Both the position numbers and the translations under genes were made by a program. Source: Streptococcaceae bacterium (lineage in GTDB: Bacteria; Bacillota; Bacilli; Lactobacillales; Streptococcaceae). Taken from it: a DNA stretch of 7,388 nt. The number at the start of each line of letters is the position of its first letter. The first letter of the stretch is position 1. The notes under the pieces were generated by a model that saw nothing but the letters and a program-made list of their open reading frames with translations, did not search any database and was not told the origin of the DNA. Shown in pieces: positions 7,388 to 7,388 of the stretch. The stretch spans positions 1 to 7,388 of the forward strand of contig CADFQU010000043.1 of NCBI GenBank assembly GCA_902836505.1, in the 5' to 3' direction.

Positions 7388-7388
7388 G

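Noticed and set aside
1..7388. Possible undescribed defence, mobile or biosynthetic system
   Set aside because: All five genes are recognised, intact housekeeping genes covering nearly the whole window; no unexplained coding region, array or element boundary remains.

Overview
The window is a compact stretch of housekeeping genes. Everything supported as coding reads on the minus strand. The encoded proteins look like those of Streptococcus, probably a viridans-group species (mitis/sanguinis-like), and the gene order matches what I remember of the S. pneumoniae secA - DAHP synthase - acpS - alr - recG block. The species cannot be named from the sequence alone. I see no mobile element, CRISPR array, tRNA or rRNA, toxin-antitoxin pair or phage gene, and no gene-free stretch longer than about 100 bases.

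Layout, read right to left in the direction of transcription. A near-perfect sigma-A promoter at the right edge (7359-7387) leads into secA, the Sec translocation ATPase. Twenty bases later comes one class-I DAHP synthase gene, the entry step of aromatic amino acid synthesis. A hairpin with a moderately T-rich tail (3697-3734) follows it. Then come acpS (holo-ACP synthase, fatty acid synthesis) and alr (alanine racemase, D-Ala for peptidoglycan), whose coding regions overlap by 11 bases. A 97-base spacer rich in potential RNA structure separates alr from recG (branched-DNA helicase). At the left edge, beyond the recG stop codon, is a hairpin whose T tract faces the plus strand.

The genes do not form one pathway. 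They supply basic growth needs: protein export, aromatic precursors, activation of ACP, cell-wall D-alanine and replication-fork repair. Short spacing suggests co-transcription of secA with the DAHP synthase gene and of acpS with alr. Hairpins lie at 3697-3734 and in the alr-recG spacer. No convincing promoter follows the first, so acpS-alr and perhaps recG may depend on partial read-through.

I found no undescribed system. The items most worth a second look are non-coding: a pair of near-identical terminator-like sequences in inverted orientation on either side of recG, and a set of mutually exclusive hairpins in front of recG, one of which would hide its ribosome binding site. A further point is that only one DAHP synthase gene is present where I recall a tandem pair in S. 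pneumoniae.
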